A DNA stretch of 64,000 nucleotides from Ensifer adhaerens. GTDB lineage: Bacteria > Pseudomonadota > Alphaproteobacteria > Rhizobiales > Rhizobiaceae. Shown here piece by piece: positions 52,216 through 60,356 of the stretch. The notes beneath the pieces are model-generated. The model had not been told where the DNA came from and searched no databases. It saw nothing but the letters and a program-made list of their open reading frames with translations. The translations under genes were made by a program, and so were the position numbers. The stretch is from positions 34,594 through 98,593 of the forward strand of contig NZ_PNFP01000022.1 of NCBI RefSeq assembly GCF_002940685.1, in the 5' to 3' direction. The first letter of the stretch is position 1. The number at the start of each line of letters is the position of its first letter.

Positions 52216-52671
52216 TTAACTGGCGAGCGCTGCTTGCGGCGTATTGCGGAAGCTGATCGCCATGCGGTTGTAAGCGTTCATCAGGCTGATCGCGATCGTG
52301 AGGTCCGTGAGTTCGCGCTCATTGAACTCGGCGCGCGCGGCCTCGTAGGCCTCGTCCGGCACACCCGTCTCGGCGACGCGTGTGACTGTTTCGGCCCAGG
52401 CGAGGGCAGCCCGTTCGCGCTCGTCAAAGAGATGACCGGCTTCCCTCCATGCCTGGACCAAGGCGATCTTTTCGATCTGTTGGCCCTTCTTCAGAAGATC
52501 GCGCGTATGCATGTCGAGACAGTAGGCGCAATTGTTGATCTGCGAGATCCTGAGATAGACCAGTTCGACCAGCACTGGCGGCAGGCCACTTTGCAGGACG
52601 TAGCCGTAGACACCGCCAAGGGCTTTTGCGCCAGCCGGTGCGATCTGGTTGTAGTCGAGACGCTTGCTCAT
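52216..52671 (-). CDS. Carboxymuconolactone decarboxylase/AhpD-family protein
   Basis: 151 residues. The AhpD-like core is present: LRISQINNCAYCLDMHTRDL with the redox pair Cys-x2-Cys followed by His, then the helices with ALAWAETVTRV and LTDLTIAISLMNAYNRMAI. Such proteins reduce peroxides or alkyl electrophiles by a CxxC relay. It is 23 bp after the cupin gene and probably part of the same unit. Confidence 0.9.
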   Translation of the reverse strand: MSKRLDYNQIAPAGAKALGGVYGYVLQSGLPPVLVELVYLRISQINNCAYCLDMHTRDLLKKGQQIEKIALVQAWREAGHLFDERERAALAWAETVTRVAETGVPDEAYEAARAEFNERELTDLTIAISLMNAYNRMAISFRNTPQAALAS

Positions 52672-52694
52672 TTGTTCGGTTCCTTAAGCCGGGT

Positions 52695-53111
52695 TTACTT
52701 GATGGGCGTTGTCAGCGTTTTGTCGTCGCTATCAAGGACAAAGACAGCAAGGAGCCTTGCGGGCTTGGTCTTGCTCGCGTTGCGGCTGACGAGGTGCCTG
52801 GACGCCGGCGGTTCGTACCAGCTCTCACCAGCGCGGTAGGTTTGTGTCGGGCCGTCATTGACCTTCGATTCTATTTCTCCGGAGAGAACGTGGGCGAAGA
52901 TAAACGACGAGTCTGCATGGCTGTGCGGGACGGAGGCTCCGCCCGGCGGGTAGTCGACGATCACCACTTTCATCGTTTTACCCGGAATGTTGGGTATCGC
53001 CTTTTCGAAATGCGGCGTGACTGTTTCGGTGGGCCCATGTGCGGCGGCCGGCATGCCTGTGGCCAGGGCGGTGGCGGTGTAGGCTGCGCCTACGATGATC
53101 CGTGCATTCAT
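52695..53111 (-). CDS. Exported cupin-domain protein
   Basis: 138 residues with a signal peptide (MNARIIVGAAYTATALATGMPAAA). The cupin barrel carries the motif 1 metal pattern PGGASVPHSHADSSFIFAHVLSGE and motif 2 GESWYEPPASRHLVSRN. Function is unknown; such small periplasmic cupins often sit with AhpD-like genes in stress units. It follows the NDH-2-like gene by 164 bp on the same strand and may belong to its Rrf2 regulon. Confidence 0.88.
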   Translation of the reverse strand: MNARIIVGAAYTATALATGMPAAAHGPTETVTPHFEKAIPNIPGKTMKVVIVDYPPGGASVPHSHADSSFIFAHVLSGEIESKVNDGPTQTYRAGESWYEPPASRHLVSRNASKTKPARLLAVFVLDSDDKTLTTPIK

Positions 53112-53275
53112 GACGACATTTCTCCTTTTATGACGTCGTGTGGGACAGCGAGCCCGTAGCCTTCCAGAGAGGACGAAGGAACGGGCTCGCTTGTGGCAGC
53201 CAACGCGACTTGATCAGTGCACTGGGTGCCAGGTGGTCGTTGCTTCGTCTTTGGGCCTCTGGGCCCCTCCCACGA

Positions 53276-54484
53276 TCAGGCGACCACGATGCGGAGCGGG
53301 TCGGCAGCGTCCAAAGCCGCTGTGCGATCGGCACTCGGCGGATAGATCCAGGTGGTGTTGATCTTCGTCTTCAGCTGCTTTGCCTCGGCGCCGGTCAGCT
53401 TTACCTGACGGTCCCACCCTTCGGTGTAGACCGCTCCCCAGGGGCCGAGATCGAGGCACGTAACGTACTTCTCCTGGCTGTAGGGAATGGAGGTCACGCC
53501 CAGCAGATCAGCAGCGACGTTGTGCCCTGCGGAGCGCCCGAGGTTCTGGGCGTGTTGGCAGCTCATCATCGTTCGGTTGCCGAGATCGTCCGTTGCCGCG
53601 CATGCAACGTCGCCGGTCGCAAAAACGTTCGCGTAGCCGATGACCTTGAGGTTTCGATCGACATGGAGGCGCCCAAAGGAATCCTTGTCCGCGTCGATCT
53701 CCTTGGTGATCGGATTGGCGCGGGCGCCCGCTGTCCAAATGACCGTGGCCGCGTCGATGCGCTCCCCGGATGAAAGCGTCACGCCGTTGTGGTCGATGGC
53801 GACGATCGGGGCACGCAGGCGTGTCTCGACGCCCAGTTCCGATAGCGCCTGCTCGATAACGGGGCGTGGGCCGGGGCCGAGATCCGGCCCGATCGCCGTG
53901 CCGCGCTCGACGATCACGACGCGAACATCTGCGTTTTCTCCAAGCGCGGCGCGAAGGCGATGCGGCAATTCGGCGGCGGTTTCGATGCCGGTAAAGCCGC
54001 CGCCGGCGACGATCACGGTGTTGCGCGCCGGGGTTTCCGGAAGACGACCCAATTGGGCGATATGTTCCTCCAGTTCCGCCGCATCGGCAAGCTGGTCGAC
54101 ATTGAAGGCGTGGGCGAGGCCCGGGATATCCGGGCGGAACAGGACACTGCCGGTTGCGAGAACAAGCTTGGTGTAGCCGATCGTCGTCTCCCGGCCGTCG
54201 TCATCCGCATAGGTAACGGCGTTGTCCGCCGTCGAGATCGACGTCGCATAGCCCTTGATGAAACGCACGCCGGCATTGGCGAAGATCTCGGAGAGGGGCG
54301 CCTTCATCTTCGCCGCATGCTTTTCGTAAAGACGGGGGCGAATGTGCAGTTCGGGCTCAGGCGCGATTACGGCAACCTCGACGGAACCGTCGGCCTTTCC
54401 TTGCTGGTCCAGTAGCCGCATGGCGCCGAGTGCCGACCACATTCCGGCAAAGCCAGCGCCGATAATCAGAATTCGTTCACGCAT
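53276..54484 (-). CDS. NAD(P)/FAD-dependent oxidoreductase, NDH-2-like
   Basis: 402 residues. FAD motif IIGAGFAGMWSALGAM (6-21), an NAD Rossmann motif VIVAGGGFTGIETAAEL near residue 160 and the C-terminal FAD contact ATGDVACAATDDLGN are intact, as in type II NADH dehydrogenases and related disulfide-fold reductases. The typical C-terminal membrane helix of NDH-2 is not obvious. It would oxidise NAD(P)H to a quinone. Divergent from the Rrf2 regulator, with two matching inverted repeats in the gap. Confidence 0.88.
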   Translation of the reverse strand: MRERILIIGAGFAGMWSALGAMRLLDQQGKADGSVEVAVIAPEPELHIRPRLYEKHAAKMKAPLSEIFANAGVRFIKGYATSISTADNAVTYADDDGRETTIGYTKLVLATGSVLFRPDIPGLAHAFNVDQLADAAELEEHIAQLGRLPETPARNTVIVAGGGFTGIETAAELPHRLRAALGENADVRVVIVERGTAIGPDLGPGPRPVIEQALSELGVETRLRAPIVAIDHNGVTLSSGERIDAATVIWTAGARANPITKEIDADKDSFGRLHVDRNLKVIGYANVFATGDVACAATDDLGNRTMMSCQHAQNLGRSAGHNVAADLLGVTSIPYSQEKYVTCLDLGPWGAVYTEGWDRQVKLTGAEAKQLKTKINTTWIYPPSADRTAALDAADPLRIVVA

Positions 54485-54610
54485 TTCTTTTCCTCAGACA
54501 AGGCTTCGCCATTGGCTGAGCGGGGGCCAGCCATCAGGCGATTGCCGTTTCGGTAGAAGTCTCCAGGCCGGAGACGGTTTTCGCGATGATCCAATGTCGT
54601 CGCTTAACTA

Positions 54611-54626
54611 CGACTAACTTAGTCGG
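54611..54626. promoter_or_regulatory. Rrf2-type operator, site 1 (NDH-2 side)
   Basis: CGACTAACTTAGTCGG contains the palindrome CGACTAA-C-TTAGTCG. It matches 14 of 16 bases of the second site at 54727-54742 and lies 127 bp before the NDH-2-like start, in its promoter region. Confidence 0.65.
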
Positions 54627-54697
54627 AGTAAATGAGCAATGTCGAATCCGGACGATTTCGGATACGCAGTGTCAACGTGGCGAAGACGAGGGAGGGC

Positions 54698-54742
54698 TTG
54701 CGTGAACGAAGGCCTGGTGTTATCTCCGACTGACTTTGTCGG
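54698..54742 (+). promoter_or_regulatory. Rrf2-gene promoter with operator, site 2
   Basis: TTGCGT (54698-54703), a 16-bp spacer and TTATCT (54720-54725) form a promoter. The operator CCGAC-N7-GTCGG (54726-54742; core CGACTGACTTTGTCGG) follows at once over the expected transcription start, and the gene begins 15 bp later. This is the layout of self-repression. Confidence 0.65.
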
Positions 54743-54757
54743 TGTTTTGGTGGTCCC

Positions 54758-55297
54758 GTGGCTCACATAAGCGCAGGTGTCGAATACGCCCTCCACTGTC
54801 TCCTGTTCCTGATCGAGGCGGAGCAAATTGACCAGCCGGCGAGTGCACGCGATCTTGCCGAACTGCAGAAGATTTCCCCCGAGTTCGTCGCGAAGCTTTT
54901 CACCAAGCTTCAAAAGGCCGGCATCGTCGTCGCCCGGGAGGGGATCGGCGGCGGTTTCGCACTTGCGCGCCCGGCCAGCGACATCACCGCGCTCGATGTC
55001 ATCGAGGCCATCGACGGACGCAAGCCGTTGTTCGAATGCAAGGAAATCCGCGGACAGTGCGCGTTGTTCGGCGATCGTACACCCGCCTGGGCAGAGGACG
55101 GCGTCTGCTCCATTCACGCTGTCATGATTGAGGCTGAAAAACGGGCGAGAGAAGTGATGGCCGGCCATACGCTGGCAAGCATCGCCGGGCGCGCAGCCGC
55201 TAAGGCGCCCAGGGAACACGCGGGCGACATCAAGGATTGGCTTGCTGCCCGGACGCCGCAGCGCCGCCGTCGTGGCGCTGCGGCGAAAACCGGCTGA
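54758..55297 (+). CDS. Rrf2-family transcriptional regulator
   Basis: 179 residues from a GTG start giving MAHISAGVEYALHCLLFL, the family's usual N-terminus. Winged helix about 10-75 (ARDLAELQKISPEFVAKLFTKLQKAGIV, then GGGFALARPA). Three Cys lie in the sensing region as C-x6-C-x15-C (FECKEIRGQCALFG to DGVCSI), a spacing unlike the C-x5-C-x6/7-C of NsrR/IscR, so an Fe-S or thiol redox sensor is possible but not standard. The C-terminus is basic. Two matching operators point to control of itself and the NDH-2/cupin/AhpD-like genes. Confidence 0.9.
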   Translation: MAHISAGVEYALHCLLFLIEAEQIDQPASARDLAELQKISPEFVAKLFTKLQKAGIVVAREGIGGGFALARPASDITALDVIEAIDGRKPLFECKEIRGQCALFGDRTPAWAEDGVCSIHAVMIEAEKRAREVMAGHTLASIAGRAAAKAPREHAGDIKDWLAARTPQRRRRGAAAKTG

Positions 55298-55312
55298 AGC
55301 CCGGCGCCGCAA

Positions 55313-55339
55313 GTCGGGCAAGCCGGCGGCTTGCCCGAC
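55313..55339. terminator. Strong bidirectional terminator hairpin
   Basis: GTCGGGCAAGCC, loop GGC and GGCTTGCCCGAC form a perfect 12-bp stem midway between the convergent Rrf2 and msrA genes (15 and 29 bp from their stops). Short T/A runs flank it, so it can serve both strands. Confidence 0.75.
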
Positions 55340-55368
55340 GTTATTCCGGCATCGACCTCCGCGACCGG

Positions 55369-55884
55369 CTATTCAGCGGCGGACCGCTGCGGCAGCACCC
55401 AGTTCGGGCGTGGGAAGTGGCAGGTGTAGCCATTGGGGTAGCGCTCCAGGTAATCCTGGTGCTCCGGCTCGGCCTGCCAGAAGTCTCCCACCGGCGCCAC
55501 TTCGGTCACGACCTTGCCCGGCCACAGGCCTGAAGCATTGACGTCTGCGATGGTGTCCTCGGCAGTCTTCTTCTGCTCGTCGTCGACGTAATAGATCGCC
55601 GAGCGGTAGGACATGCCGATGTCGTTGCCCTGGCGGTTCCTGGTGGTCGGATCGTGGATCTGGAAGAACACCTCCAGAATCCGCCTGTAGCTTATCGTCC
55701 CGGGATCAAAAACGATCTCGATCCCCTCGGCATGGGTGCCGTGGTTGCGGTAGGTGGCATTGGCCACATCGCCTCCGGTATAGCCCACCCGCGTCGCGAT
55801 GACGCCCGGGAGGTTGCGGATCAAATCCTGCATCCCCCAGAAGCAGCCACCGGCCAGAACAGCTCTGTCAGCTCGATCGGTCAT
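55369..55884 (-). CDS. msrA: Peptide methionine-S-sulfoxide reductase A
   Basis: 171 residues. Catalytic Cys14 is in AGGCFWGMQ, followed by the conserved [23 protein letters not shown] and [15 protein letters not shown] blocks. It reduces the S form of methionine sulfoxide in proteins using thioredoxin. No signal peptide, so cytosolic. Starts directly after the msrB stop with no gap, in one unit with msrB and a DUF1127 gene. Confidence 0.95.
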   Translation of the reverse strand: MTDRADRAVLAGGCFWGMQDLIRNLPGVIATRVGYTGGDVANATYRNHGTHAEGIEIVFDPGTISYRRILEVFFQIHDPTTRNRQGNDIGMSYRSAIYYVDDEQKKTAEDTIADVNASGLWPGKVVTEVAPVGDFWQAEPEHQDYLERYPNGYTCHFPRPNWVLPQRSAAE

Positions 55885-56328
55885 TCAGATATCCTCCACC
55901 TGGTTGATGAACGCGCCATAGCCTTCGGCCTCCATCTGCTCGCGGGGAATGAAGTGGAGGGAGGCGGAATTGATGCAGTAACGCAGGCCGCCACGATCCC
56001 GAGGCGCGTCGGGAAAGACGTGGCCAAGGTGACTGTCACCATGCTTCGACCTCACTTCGGTGCGGATCATACCATGGGAACGATCCTGCAGTTCCGCGAC
56101 ATTGGCGGTCACGATCGGCTTGGTGAAGCTCGGCCAGCCGCAGCCGGAATCGAATTTGTCGGAAGACGCAAACAGCGGCTCGCCGGATACGATATCGACA
56201 TAGATTCCGGGCCTCTTGTTCTCGTTGTACTCACCCGTGAAGGGACGCTCGGTCCCGCTCTGTTGCGTTACGCGAAACTGTTCGGGCGTCAGTTTTCGGA
56301 TTGCTTCGTCAGTCTTTCTATAGGTCAT
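55885..56328 (-). CDS. msrB: Peptide methionine-R-sulfoxide reductase B
   Basis: 147 residues from the ATG after GGAGA; the frame continues upstream but without a start signal. Catalytic Cys118 is in [12 protein letters not shown] and the resolving Cys63 in SGCGWPSF. The two CxxC zinc motifs found in many MsrB proteins are absent ([13 protein letters not shown]), so this is the zinc-free type. It reduces the R form of methionine sulfoxide, completing the repair pair with MsrA. Confidence 0.95.
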   Translation of the reverse strand: MTYRKTDEAIRKLTPEQFRVTQQSGTERPFTGEYNENKRPGIYVDIVSGEPLFASSDKFDSGCGWPSFTKPIVTANVAELQDRSHGMIRTEVRSKHGDSHLGHVFPDAPRDRGGLRYCINSASLHFIPREQMEAEGYGAFINQVEDI

Positions 56329-56460
56329 TTCGTTGTCTCCAATCGGAGGCGGGTTGGCCGCACCACATCCGCGGCGCGGCTGGTTGCCTCGTCCCGCCCA
56401 CGGCGCTGGCCTATGTGCTTGCGCAATACCTCGTTGCACCGGCCCCGCGTCGTAGCTTCG

Positions 56461-56616
56461 TCACAGGTTGAATTGCCGACGAGCGATATCGTCGATTTCG
56501 AAACGATGGATACCGATGTCGTCCAGGTGCTGATCGCTGTGGCGCCCAAGTTCGAGAGCGGTCTGGCGGTAGCGCTGGTGGGCGCGGATCCTCGATAAAA
56601 GGTAGTGCATGATCAT
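56461..56616 (-). CDS. DUF1127-domain small protein (51 aa)
   Basis: Start at 56616 with AAAGGA seven bases before; ATG at 56610 is also possible. The sequence YRQTALELGRHSDQHLDDIGIHRFEIDDIAR is the DUF1127 motif (Y-R-x2-x-EL-x-x-LSDxxLxDIGI). Such small proteins are common in Rhizobiaceae, where some act in phosphate, RNA-turnover or stress control. It precedes msrB on the same strand by 132 bp. Confidence 0.85.
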   Translation of the reverse strand: MIMHYLLSRIRAHQRYRQTALELGRHSDQHLDDIGIHRFEIDDIARRQFNL

Positions 56617-56712
56617 GAGACGTTCCTTTGTTCCGCCGGTCATATCGCCGGAGATCGTTTAGTCTTCGGTTGCCGTGGATGAGGCCAACCGCCGGGATCT
56701 CCACTTCGTCAA

Positions 56713-57246
56713 TCACGCCCGTGCCGCACGAAGCGCCACAAGGGAGTCGACGGCGATCCACAAGGAGAGGGCAAAGAGCCCGACATCTTTAAGCAGGAAC
56801 TGCCCGGGAGCGACCGAGATCGCCGGAAAGCCGAGTTCAGGCACAAACACACCGGGTGTCGTCACCATGAAGCTGAGCGTTGTTGCGAACAGTCCGGCCG
56901 AAAGCAATCCGCCGACGAGCGAGTAGATCGGCTTGATGAGCCGAGCCACGATGAGCGCGGCGATGCTCAGTTCGAGGATGCCGAGCAGGTTTGAGAAGCC
57001 TTCGATGCTGAAGAGCGAATAGGTCCAACTCAGCAAAGGATTGTTGCTGACCAGGCCAACCAGACCCTCCGCTTCGTAACGGGTGAACTTCATGCCGCCG
57101 AACCAGCCGTAGATCACGGCGAGCGAGCCATAAAGGCCAGCCGCAGTGACCGCCTGGCCGTGGTTATCAACCAGATCGAGCGCGGCGGCGGAACGAGCGT
57201 GGACACGCGGCCGCGCCGCGCTTTGGTGTGCGAGATCACGAGGCAT
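56713..57246 (-). CDS. DUF417 membrane protein, RclC/YkgB-like
   Basis: 177 residues from the ATG with GGAGAAG upstream. Four hydrophobic helices and the family stretches IYGWFGGMKFTRYEAEGLVGLVSNNPLLSW and TTPGVFVPELGFPAISVAPGQFLLKD identify DUF417. E. coli RclC of this family belongs to the reactive-chlorine resistance operon. It is divergent from a TetR gene with three copies of an operator-like repeat in the gap, and followed by methionine sulfoxide reductases on the same strand, which fits defence against hypochlorous-acid-like oxidants. Confidence 0.88.
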   Translation of the reverse strand: MPRDLAHQSAARPRVHARSAAALDLVDNHGQAVTAAGLYGSLAVIYGWFGGMKFTRYEAEGLVGLVSNNPLLSWTYSLFSIEGFSNLLGILELSIAALIVARLIKPIYSLVGGLLSAGLFATTLSFMVTTPGVFVPELGFPAISVAPGQFLLKDVGLFALSLWIAVDSLVALRAARA

Positions 57247-57298
57247 AGTCTTCTCCTGGTTGGTGGCGTCGGGCCATTCTCCCGATTGGCCAGTAAAC

Positions 57299-57314
57299 GA
57301 TACAGATCCGTATC
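57299..57314. promoter_or_regulatory. TetR operator O1
   Basis: GATAC-N6-GTATC (GATACAGATCCGTATC) is a perfect inverted repeat in the divergent gap, 53 bp before the RclC-like start. Confidence 0.65.
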
Positions 57315-57328
57315 GATTAGTGCTTAAA

Positions 57329-57344
57329 TATACCGACCTGTATC
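57329..57344. promoter_or_regulatory. TetR operator O2
   Basis: TATACCGACCTGTATC is a second copy with one arm base changed. On the minus strand it falls just after a TTGCAA box (57353-57348), so it lies within the likely RclC-like promoter. Confidence 0.6.
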
Positions 57345-57445
57345 GTTTTGCAATCCTGCACACGGGAATGTGTAGCCGCGTTACCCGAGGGGGATGGATC
57401 AAAGCCACGGTGGGCATACCCTTGAGTGGGCCGGTGGGGCGTGGC

Positions 57446-57489
57446 TTGCATTTTTCACGCAGCGCGATAAAATGATACAAATCTGTTTT
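57446..57489 (+). promoter_or_regulatory. TetR-gene promoter with operator O3
   Basis: TTGCAT (57446-57451), a 16-bp spacer and TAAAAT (57468-57473) form a good promoter for the TetR gene. The third operator copy, GATACAAATCTGTTTT (57474-57489, right arm degenerate), follows directly over the transcription start. Confidence 0.6.
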
Positions 57490-57505
57490 GTTTTGAGGAG
57501 TGAAA

Positions 57506-58144
57506 ATGCGCCGCTCAGAGATTCGCGGACATCTGCTCGATACCGCCCTGCGCCTGTTCAATCTTCACGGCTACCACGCGACCGGCATCGATCTCCTCAT
57601 CGCTGAAGCCGGGGTGGCCAAGACGACGCTCTATCGGCATTTTGAAACCAAAGAGGATCTCATCCTGGCTGCGCTGGAGCGGCGCGACGAACAATCCCGT
57701 GCCGAGATGCGCGCGTTTGTCGAGCAGCGTGCGAACGGACCCTATGAGAGACTTCTGGCGACCTTCGATTTCCTGGAGGCCTCGGTCCGGGACAAGCAGT
57801 TCCGCGGCTGCATTTTCATGAGTGCGGCGGGGGAACACAAGGAAGCCGTCGATCCGGTGTTCCGCGCTGCAGTGATGCACAAGCGCCTGGTTCTTGCCTA
57901 TTTCGAAGAGCTCGCTCATGCGGCTCGGTTCGCGGAACCGAAACGCGTCGCCGAGACGATCAACCTCCTGCATGAGGGGGCGACCGCCGTTGCGCAAGTG
58001 ACGCGAACGGGCGAGCCCGTCCGACGGAGCAAACGCATGGCGGCGAGCCTGCTTGCTGAGGAGGCGCGCGCGCCGACAGAACCGTCGGCCAGGAGCGCAG
58101 GTGCAGAACGGCAGGCAACGGCTTTGAATGCAGGCAGATCATAG
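57506..58144 (+). CDS. TetR-family transcriptional regulator
   Basis: 212 residues; ATG at 57506 with GAGGAG just upstream (a GTG at 57500 is also in frame). N-terminal HTH (about 8-55): RLFNLHGYHATGIDLLIAEAGVAKTTLYRHFETKEDLI. The C-terminal half has the TetR_C pattern with a Cys in FRGCIFMSAAGEHK that could be a redox or electrophile sensor. The last 30 residues are low in complexity. Divergent from the RclC-like gene, with three operator copies between them, so it most likely represses both. Confidence 0.9.
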   Translation: MRRSEIRGHLLDTALRLFNLHGYHATGIDLLIAEAGVAKTTLYRHFETKEDLILAALERRDEQSRAEMRAFVEQRANGPYERLLATFDFLEASVRDKQFRGCIFMSAAGEHKEAVDPVFRAAVMHKRLVLAYFEELAHAARFAEPKRVAETINLLHEGATAVAQVTRTGEPVRRSKRMAASLLAEEARAPTEPSARSAGAERQATALNAGRS

Positions 58145-58189
58145 GACACCATGTCGTAAGCAACGTCGGAAGCGCGCGCGGAGGGTACG

Positions 58190-59098
58190 ATGGATCGTCT
58201 CGAAGCAATGAAAATGCTGCTGGCAGTCGTCGACGCCGGCAGCATCTCGGCAGGGAGCAGGAAGCTGAATGCTCCACTGCCGAGCGTCAGCCGCAAGGTT
58301 GCCGAACTCGAGCGGCACCTGGGTGCAAATCTTATCGTGCGCACCAGCCGCAATCTCCAGCTCACCGATGCCGGCCGGGAATATGTCGAGGCGGCTCGAA
58401 AGATCATCTCGGACCTCGAGGAGGCGGAGCGTCGGGCGTCCGGCGAGTATCAGACGCCGCGCGGCACGCTGACGATCACCATGCCGGTCGAGTTCGGCGC
58501 CCGCTATGTGATGCCGATCGCGCTCAGTTACATGGAGACGTATCCGGAGGTGTCTCTGAACCTGCTCTCGCTCGACAGGACGGTGCATCTCGTAGACGAG
58601 CAGGTCGACATCGCCATCCGGTTGGGCGACCTCGCCGACAGTTCTCTCTACGCGGTCAGGGCCGGAGAGTTCCGCCTGCTGACGTGCGCCAGCCCGGCCT
58701 ATTTGCAACGCCGCGGCGTGCCGGAACATCCGAGCGATCTCGCGCACCACGACGGAATACTCTTCAACAAGCGGACTTTCTTCTGGACCTTCGATGTCGA
58801 CGGAAAGCCGGTGGAGGCGGTTCCGCGGACCCGCCTTGAGGTCAACACCGCCGCCAATTGCGTGGCTGCAGCGGTCGGCGGTGCGGGGATCGCCCGCCTG
58901 TTCGATTATCAAGTCCCGGACGAACTGGCTTCAGGTGCTCTCGTGCCGGTTCTGGAGCCTTTCGACCAGGCGTCCCTACCGATCCACATCGTCTATTCCG
59001 GACAGGGTCAATTGACGCTGAAGGTGCGGTCCTTCGTCGACTGGGCCCTGCCTCGTCTTCGCGCTGTCTGCAGGCGAGGCGAGGCGTCGCAGGCCTAA
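58190..59098 (+). CDS. LysR-family transcriptional regulator
   Basis: 302 residues, ATG after GGAGGG. HTH about 1-60 (MKMLLAVVDAGSISAGSRKLNAPLPSVSRKVAELERHLG), then the LysR effector domain (TITMPVEFGARYVMPIALSYMETYPEVSLNL, DIAIRLGDLADSSLYAVRAG). It belongs to the group usually called LrhA/CrgA-like oxidoreductase regulators. It ends in a 4-bp overlap with the convergent hydrolase gene and is the nearest candidate regulator for the hydrolase/VOC genes. Confidence 0.9.
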   Translation: MDRLEAMKMLLAVVDAGSISAGSRKLNAPLPSVSRKVAELERHLGANLIVRTSRNLQLTDAGREYVEAARKIISDLEEAERRASGEYQTPRGTLTITMPVEFGARYVMPIALSYMETYPEVSLNLLSLDRTVHLVDEQVDIAIRLGDLADSSLYAVRAGEFRLLTCASPAYLQRRGVPEHPSDLAHHDGILFNKRTFFWTFDVDGKPVEAVPRTRLEVNTAANCVAAAVGGAGIARLFDYQVPDELASGALVPVLEPFDQASLPIHIVYSGQGQLTLKVRSFVDWALPRLRAVCRRGEASQA

Positions 59099-60048
59099 TC
59101 GGAAAATGCCGCCCGCACCTCTTCGATCGTCCGAGCCGGATCCTGAAGGTGCGGGAAGTGGCCGATACCTGTCAGCAGATCGAACTGCGAACCGGTGCGG
59201 ACGGCAAACTCCTTGCCCATCTCCGGTTTGATGTAGATATCCCTTTCGCCCCAGATCACTTTCACCGGGGTCTTGAGCCTGTGAAGATTGGCTTCGAGAT
59301 AGTCCTCGTCGCGGGTGAAACGGGCGTAATAGAAGGCGAAGGCGTCGGCGCTGGTTACGCCGTCACCTGTCCAGCAATCCTTCATGTCCGCTTGCAGCTC
59401 GGGCGGCAGTTCATACTGGGCTTCCGGTGCAAGGCCGCGACGATGGACGTTTTGCAGGATCTCGTCGCTGGTCTTGTTCATGTAGCTTCGCGTCGGCGTC
59501 GCCGTCGGCTCTGCCTTGAGGTTCTGCAGGCTCTCATACATGTATTGCGGCCTGTTGAACGGGGCGAAGTCGCCGACGATGATCTTCCTTGCCACGGTTG
59601 GTTCGTCGAGCGCCAGCAGCAATGCGGGAAGGCCGCCGATATCCGAGGCGTAGATGACCAGGTTCGATCGGTCGATACCCGTCGTCTCGATATAGGCCTT
59701 GAGAAGCTTGGCGTAGGCCTGCGGCGAATAGGAGAAGTGTGGCGCCAAGGGGCGCGAAGACCGGCCGTAACCGGGCCAGTCGAACGCATGCACCTCGTAT
59801 TCCGTGCCCAATGTTTCTGCGATCTGCTTCCAGACGATCACCGTTTCCGGGAAACCGTGCAGGAAGAGAACCGTGCCCTTCGGGGAGGCTGGGCCGGTCA
59901 CCATGCGCCGCAGCGTGATGGTCTCATCGATCTTGATGAATTCGATCTTCGGCCCCATCACGGATATGGCGCCGGCGGGTGCCGATGCCGCCGAAGCCAT
60001 TGCCATGGAAGCGGTTGCGACGAAGTACTTGAGCGATGGCATATGCAT
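59095..60048 (-). CDS. Exported alpha/beta hydrolase (epoxide hydrolase/haloalkane dehalogenase-like)
   Basis: 317 residues; start MHMPSLKYFVATASMAMASAA with AAGGA upstream, a signal peptide, so probably periplasmic. The oxyanion HGFPE, nucleophile Asp in YASDIGGLPALL (the D-I-G-G form of epoxide hydrolases), the acid in IWGERDIYI and catalytic His in GIGHFPHLQDP are all visible. It would open epoxides or remove halogen by an ester intermediate. Divergent from the VOC gene over a 308-bp gap with the conserved promoter element. Confidence 0.87.
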   Translation of the reverse strand: MHMPSLKYFVATASMAMASAASAPAGAISVMGPKIEFIKIDETITLRRMVTGPASPKGTVLFLHGFPETVIVWKQIAETLGTEYEVHAFDWPGYGRSSRPLAPHFSYSPQAYAKLLKAYIETTGIDRSNLVIYASDIGGLPALLLALDEPTVARKIIVGDFAPFNRPQYMYESLQNLKAEPTATPTRSYMNKTSDEILQNVHRRGLAPEAQYELPPELQADMKDCWTGDGVTSADAFAFYYARFTRDEDYLEANLHRLKTPVKVIWGERDIYIKPEMGKEFAVRTGSQFDLLTGIGHFPHLQDPARTIEEVRAAFSD

Positions 60049-60207
60049 GTCAGCCGTCCTTGTGGTCGATCTGGTTCCGCCCGAGAGGATCCGATATCCG
60101 ATGGGTCGCCGGCAGACGGTGTTTCTGAGAGGAACCCTCTTGAGCTGAGCAAAGGCCGCCGGGTGGCAGGATGCCCTTGCCCGGCCGGATCGAACCATTT
60201 GCCGGCG
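60049..60207. other. Divergent intergenic region, left part
   Basis: No gene is seen. The stretch should contain the promoter of the minus-strand hydrolase. The right part of the same 308-bp gap holds the conserved element and the leader of the VOC gene. Confidence 0.45.
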
Positions 60208-60274
60208 TGAGAGGATGGCTCTCAATTCCGCTGGGTGCCGCCGGCCCGACCCCGTTCTTAGATTTCCGATCATT
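60208..60274 (+). promoter_or_regulatory. Conserved 67-bp promoter element, copy 2
   Basis: GAGAG-N5-CTCTC (60209-60223) starts the block, and TTAGATTT and TCATT end it. It is identical to copy 1 (48618-48684) at 53 of 67 positions without gaps and ends 82 bp before the VOC gene start. GGATC follows both copies. Confidence 0.6.
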
Positions 60275-60356
60275 CGCGGATCGTCCGTGTTCGACAGCGA
60301 TCCCAAGCGAGAAACGGCGAGCCGAAAAATCGCTCGCTTAAGAAAGGAAGATCAGA

